From Flavobacteriales bacterium UBA7690 (lineage in GTDB: Bacteria > Bacteroidota > Bacteroidia > Flavobacteriales_F > PHOS-HE28): a stretch of DNA of 64,000 bases. The stretch covers positions 40,027 to 104,026 of the forward strand of contig DLGQ01000079.1 in assembly GCA_002482775.1 (NCBI GenBank), given 5' to 3'. Numbering within the stretch: position 1 is the first letter of the stretch; the number at the start of each line of letters is the position of its first letter. The notes beneath the pieces were generated by a model. It searched no databases, was not told the DNA's origin, and was given only the letters and a program-made list of their open reading frames with translations. Positions 60,379 through 64,000 of this stretch are shown piece after piece. The position numbers were made by a program, and so were the translations under genes.

Positions 60379-60978
60379 TCAATTCAATTCCGGATCGATC
60401 GCCTTCTTCTCCGGTGGTGATCCATCCAATACGCCGCGCGTTTCCTTCTCTGCGGCCAAGCTCAGTTCCTGGCATTTGTCGAACACGCGGTGGAAGGGAC
60501 GCAGGAAGCGGAAGGTGTCGTCCGGGAAGTACTCCACCCAGCCGTAATTCACCATACGTTTAACCAGCTTGCGCAGCGAAGTCTCGTCTTCGATCTCCAC
60601 GGCGCGCAGGTGTGCTTTGTAGCGATCGGTCTGCAAGTGCGGCAGGCCTGCGATGCTGAAACGCTCCGTGAGCAGGTACTCTTCAACCGGCTTGCCATCG
60701 TTGGCCGTGGCTTCGATCAGGATGAAGCTGAACACCGCGATGCCCGCGAGCGAACTCGAGGGTGGCGTGTTCTCCGCCTCTTCCTTGTGCAGGTAGAAGA
60801 AGTCGCGCGGATGGCGTATCAGGTTCAAGCCCAACGGCTCGAAGTATTCCTTGTACGCCTCATAGTTCTCGGCCAGCGCGCTGTGCAATGTGCCTTGCTC
60901 GTGGGTGATGTACGAGCCCTGACGGAGCTTATCGAAGATCTCCTTCAACTGGGGAAGGGCGGTCGTGGTCGTTGTCAT
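60379..60978 (-). CDS. mksE: MksE-like condensin subunit (winged-helix)
   Basis: A 199-residue protein of the MukE/MksE/JetB position and size. It has predicted winged-helix content (LRQGSYITHEQGTLHSALAENYEAY ... LLTERFSIAGLPHLQTDRYKAHLRAVEIEDETSLRKLVKRMVNYGWVEYF ... TFRFLRPFHRVF). The GWVEY-F-DDTFRF pattern is typical of these accessory subunits. It binds the kleisin and modulates the ATPase. Its start overlaps the mksF stop (ATGA); mksB follows 49 bases after its stop. Confidence 0.82.
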   Translation of the reverse strand: MTTTTTALPQLKEIFDKLRQGSYITHEQGTLHSALAENYEAYKEYFEPLGLNLIRHPRDFFYLHKEEAENTPPSSSLAGIAVFSFILIEATANDGKPVEEYLLTERFSIAGLPHLQTDRYKAHLRAVEIEDETSLRKLVKRMVNYGWVEYFPDDTFRFLRPFHRVFDKCQELSLAAEKETRGVLDGSPPEKKAIDPELN

Positions 60979-62198
60979 GCGCGGGTAATGGAGATGGTCG
61001 TTACTTCAAGCACGCCGTCGCGCGTGCGGTAGTGTTTCTGTTTGCCACCCTTGAACTGTACGTCCATGGTGGGGTCGAAGAGCAAGCGGCTCAATCCGAG
61101 CAGCATGTCCGAGGTGCCTTTCTCAGGGAACGTTCCCGTGATCCATGCGGTGAGGTCCTTCACCGGAAGTTCTTCGCGCAGGTTGTCCGCAAGGGCGTTC
61201 AACCAAAGCAAACGCACATAGTCGGGTGGTGTGTCGCCGTTCTCTTCCATGCTCAGCACCGGCGGCGGAGTGGGCGGATGGCTCACCACTTCGTTGATCA
61301 CGTAGCGCAGCACACTGTCCGTGGGCGGGCATTCGATACCGGCACGATCGGCCTGTACCATATAGTTCACTACCCAGTCTTCCTGCTTCATCTGGCGCAG
61401 GCGACCGAGCGCGAGCGTGGCTCCATGTGCGATGGCGCTGGCACGACGCAACACATCGTACAACGGTTGCAGCTCGCGCCGACTTTCATTCAACGTATGG
61501 ATGGAGCGGCGACGCAGCGCGCGGATCTGGCGCTCGTTGCGCGCGATCATGCCCATCTCCACGTACACGCCTTGTTCGCGTGCGGCGCGCAAAGCAAGAT
61601 CGGTCTCGTCCAACACGCTCACCAGCAAACCGTCCACGCGGACGATCTCCACCAATGGATGCACGTACTGGTCCATCAGCCCCACGATGCGCAGGTACCG
61701 CTCGCGGACACTCACGCTCGTGCGGTCGGCCTTGTACCGTGCCACTTCGCTCATCACCGCGCGGTGCGTGGCGTCCAGATCGTCCTGCATGCGGCGCAGA
61801 GTGTGGTCCACCTCGTTGGTGGCCATCGCCACACTGAGCGCATCACCGGCCTCGATGCCGATGACCACCCGCTTGCGCGCGCTTTCCAACGCCGCGATGT
61901 AGCCTTGGATGATTTCCGGGCTGGTGGGCACCGCATCGTTGTAGAGGTAGCTGATCAGCTGCAGCAGCGGCTGGGCCATCACGTAGTGCGAGCTGCCCTC
62001 TTCCAGCGGAACGAGGATCTGCAGCTCCAACAGGCGCTGCCAAGTGGTCTCCGGTTGTTCCGATACCGTGTCGTTGAAGGTGCGGATGAGCTGGCGCACC
62101 TGCGCTTCGCTCACATCACCGGGCTTAACGGCGATCGCGTGCAACAACGGCACGTGGCTGGAACAGAAATCGAAGAAGCGTTTCGGTGTTACTTGCAT
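60975..62198 (-). CDS. mksF: MksF-like kleisin subunit
   Basis: A 407-residue helical protein, first gene of the condensin operon. The N-terminus (KRFFDFCSSHVPLLHAIAVK) and helical middle (MQDDLDATHRAVMSEVARYKAD, LRIVGLMDQYVHPLVEIVRVDG) match the JetA/MksF-type organisation. A C-terminal winged-helix-like end with strands (MLLGLSRLLFDPTMDVQFKG ... VLEVTTISITRA) follows. It should bridge the two MksB heads and hold MksE dimers. Identification relies on the three-gene context more than on single motifs. Confidence 0.8.
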   Translation of the reverse strand: MQVTPKRFFDFCSSHVPLLHAIAVKPGDVSEAQVRQLIRTFNDTVSEQPETTWQRLLELQILVPLEEGSSHYVMAQPLLQLISYLYNDAVPTSPEIIQGYIAALESARKRVVIGIEAGDALSVAMATNEVDHTLRRMQDDLDATHRAVMSEVARYKADRTSVSVRERYLRIVGLMDQYVHPLVEIVRVDGLLVSVLDETDLALRAAREQGVYVEMGMIARNERQIRALRRRSIHTLNESRRELQPLYDVLRRASAIAHGATLALGRLRQMKQEDWVVNYMVQADRAGIECPPTDSVLRYVINEVVSHPPTPPPVLSMEENGDTPPDYVRLLWLNALADNLREELPVKDLTAWITGTFPEKGTSDMLLGLSRLLFDPTMDVQFKGGKQKHYRTRDGVLEVTTISITRA

Positions 62199-62370
62199 GT
62201 GCTTCCGGCACTCGCTTCACGGTATGGCAACGCCACACCCGCCAGCGGGATGCGAGCGTGAAAGTAGCCGGGGGGTACCGGAAGGCGGGAGGTGATTTAT
62301 CGACAGGTGTTAGTAACCCTGCCGAACATTCGGTCACCGCTTCAGTACCAAGCAAATGCGGGAAACGCGG

Positions 62371-62400
62371 AAGGGCCGCCCCCGTTCGAGGACAGCCCTT
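62371..62400 (-). terminator. Terminator-like hairpin after the final gene
   Basis: Arms AAGGGC and GCCCTT enclose a GC-rich, partly paired interior; it lies 19 bases past the stop at 62419 on the minus strand. The remaining gap to mksF (62199-62370) shows no gene. Confidence 0.6.
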
Positions 62401-62418
62401 CTCACATGGTAGGTGGTA

Positions 62419-64000
62419 CTACTTCTGGATGACCAATCGTTCGGTGAAGGTCTTGGCGCCGACGGTGATGTTCACTAGGTACATGCCGTTGGAGAGGTCG
62501 CCGTTCAGTTCCAGTGCGCTGTTCACGAAGCCGTCTTGGACAGCGATCGTGCGTGCGCTCACCTTCTTCCCGGTTAGGTCGAAAATGTCCACGTTCACCG
62601 TGTGCTCACCTTCTTCCACATAGCTAAGGTTCACGAAGACCTGTTCGCCGTGGTTCGGGTTAGGGTAAATGGTCAGAGTGCCCGTTTTCTCCATCTCCAA
62701 GTTAGTTGAACCGCCGTGTGCGCTGCTTGGGCAGTAGGTGCTGGTTGTGATGTTCACATTACATACCCTTCCCCAAACCGTTGGGTTCATGCTGCAAGTG
62801 GCCTCTCCGTTAGCAATGCACCAGGTGGCGCCTCCATCCTTGCTCACACGCACGTCCACTTGGTACTGCGTGTTGCACTTCAGGCGCTCACCGTTGGTCC
62901 AATTAAGGTACAATGATGGGCTGGTCTGTATGGGGCGTACGATACAGCTTCCGACCGCTGGATATTCTCCCGGAATGCGGAAACGGAACTGGTAGCGCAC
63001 GCTGGTGCTGGCCACCGCTGGAACGAACTGGGGCGGTGCAGCCACGAGTTTGTTGCCCGTGTTATTACTTCCGCCGAAGTAGCGACTTACGCCACAACTG
63101 AGATCACTGTCAATCGGATTGTCCTGGAGCTTCACCAAAGGGCAGGCTGCTCTTACCGGATCGATCTTGAACAGGCATGCAGGGCCGAAGAGTCGGTTCA
63201 CCCCTGCCACACGTCCTCGTATACGCACGTTGAGAAGTGTGTTCGCCGGCAGGTGTGGCGTCGATACCCCGTTCGTCCAGGTATTGATGCGGAAATGACA
63301 TGCACGCGTAGCGCCACTGCCGGTGCCGTCACTGGTAGCATGGTTGCGGAACCTCCGGAAACTATACGTGCCGTTCGGGTCGAAGAACCAGAATTCGTAC
63401 CCACTGGTGGTGTTGTTTATGCCGAATTGACCGCTTACGTCCGGATTGACGGTGGCTACGATGTATTGGCCGGTCATCCAATCGAGCCTATCGCATCCCG
63501 TGTGTATCGGACGGTCCAAACCAAGCGGAACACAGAATGCCCCATTATCGTGCAGGCTATGGAGCGCGCTGGTGGATCCGGAAACGAAGTTCCCGAAATT
63601 GTCGATGATGCGGCGGCCGTTCGCTCCACTTTCTCGCAGTTGGTAGCCCCCCACGATACCTCCACTGACGAATCCATCCCCACCACTATCAAGCACAAGA
63701 AGGCGGTAGCATCCTACAGGGAGGCAGCAGTTCTCCGTTATCGGTGTGGTGATGTTGTTCACAGGTACGCTGAACTGGCACAGCACATTGTTGGTACTCT
63801 GGTCAAGGATCTGCCAGCTGGCTTGGGAACTCAAGGCATCGGTCCTGAGTTCGACGGTCACCGTCTCGGTGCAGGTCGGTACACAGGGAATGACACCGGT
63901 GTTACCGCCGACGCAAACGTTACAGTTGTCCAAGTAGGCTGTTCCTCCGTAGACGCCGTTGCAGTCCTGTGCGCATGGGTTGAGCCCGGTGTTGCCGCCG
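62419..64000 (-). CDS. Secreted protein with T9SS tail (partial, N-terminus beyond window)
   Basis: The frame is open to the window end, so at least 526 residues are seen and the start lies outside. From the edge inward: repeats of the DCNGVYGGTAYLDNC-x-VC-x-GGNTG type (calcium- and cysteine-rich, common in Bacteroidota surface proteins); a roughly 430-residue module closely paralogous to that of the protein at 36390 (ENCCLPVGCYRLLVLDSGGDG, TSGYEFWFFDPNGTYSFRRF, ATRACHFRINTW, LNVRIRGRVAG, VASTSVRYQFRFR); and a T9SS sorting domain (IYPNPNHGEQVFVNL ... LSNGMYLVNITVG). Predicted to be a cell-surface protein. Confidence 0.88.
   Translation of the reverse strand, partial: GGNTGLNPCAQDCNGVYGGTAYLDNCNVCVGGNTGVIPCVPTCTETVTVELRTDALSSQASWQILDQSTNNVLCQFSVPVNNITTPITENCCLPVGCYRLLVLDSGGDGFVSGGIVGGYQLRESGANGRRIIDNFGNFVSGSTSALHSLHDNGAFCVPLGLDRPIHTGCDRLDWMTGQYIVATVNPDVSGQFGINNTTSGYEFWFFDPNGTYSFRRFRNHATSDGTGSGATRACHFRINTWTNGVSTPHLPANTLLNVRIRGRVAGVNRLFGPACLFKIDPVRAACPLVKLQDNPIDSDLSCGVSRYFGGSNNTGNKLVAAPPQFVPAVASTSVRYQFRFRIPGEYPAVGSCIVRPIQTSPSLYLNWTNGERLKCNTQYQVDVRVSKDGGATWCIANGEATCSMNPTVWGRVCNVNITTSTYCPSSAHGGSTNLEMEKTGTLTIYPNPNHGEQVFVNLSYVEEGEHTVNVDIFDLTGKKVSARTIAVQDGFVNSALELNGDLSNGMYLVNITVGAKTFTERLVIQK

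Noticed and set aside
57609..62198. Calling the condensin operon a Wadjet (JetABCD) defence system
   Set aside because: No JetD-like Toprim nuclease is present on either side, and the SMC subunit is of MksB length.

Overview
The window looks like a chromosome segment of a high-GC member of the Bacteroidota, probably an uncultured Flavobacteriales-type lineage. The evidence is type IX secretion (T9SS) C-terminal sorting tails on several secreted proteins, a TonB receptor with a carboxypeptidase-regulatory N-terminus, an exosortase/VIT pair of the Bacteroidota kind, near absence of Shine-Dalgarno sequences, and TAnnTTTG-type -7 boxes close to start codons. The lineage is inferred from gene content; no rRNA or marker gene is present. 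No tRNA, rRNA, CRISPR array or complete insertion sequence was seen.

Layout. 1-2.3 kb: the end of a type III CBASS defence operon (CD-NTase tail, HORMA, TRIP13-like ATPase, NucC endonuclease). 2.3-7.3 kb: an AraC regulator, a small unknown gene, a DUF2130 coiled-coil protein and a zinc alcohol dehydrogenase, with three copies of a structured intergenic repeat that shows compensatory base changes. 7.4-11.8 kb: a MacB/FtsX-type permease, an exported ankyrin protein, a lipoprotein and Hsp20. 12.0-15.3 kb: a decay zone with a broken tetR copy, a DUF6671 gene, a broken isocitrate dehydrogenase and an intact tetR. 15.4-21.6 kb: CutA-like, TPR, lipoprotein prohibitin, LRR, MscS, PyrC and SbtA-like genes. 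21.7-26.2 kb: a three-gene ABC/HlyD/TolC export operon. 26.3-32.5 kb: AlkC-like repair protein, exosortase with its VIT target, an acetyltransferase and a fatty-acid desaturase.

32.5-49.5 kb is a large minus-strand block of surface and secreted proteins: CotH kinase-like, DUF4139, a 1323-residue repeat protein, a beta-helix protein, and three further proteins sharing an N-terminal module with the repeat protein. One of these lies 5 bases downstream of a TonB-dependent receptor. An IS630-transposase-derived ORF sits inside the block. This module family plus the receptor is the strongest candidate here for an undescribed system.

50.2-54.9 kb: a LuxR-type regulator faces a translationally coupled operon of ECF sigma factor, membrane-anchored anti-sigma/TPR protein and an exported TPR-CHAT protease, a candidate envelope-signalling circuit. 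54.9-57.6 kb: a DUF4139 paralogue carrying an inserted carboxypeptidase-regulatory and TonB-plug-like segment, then an acetyltransferase and a strong terminator. 57.6-62.2 kb: an MksFEB condensin operon without the MksG/JetD nuclease. The window ends in a partial secreted protein whose C-terminal half is paralogous to that of the 1323-residue repeat protein.
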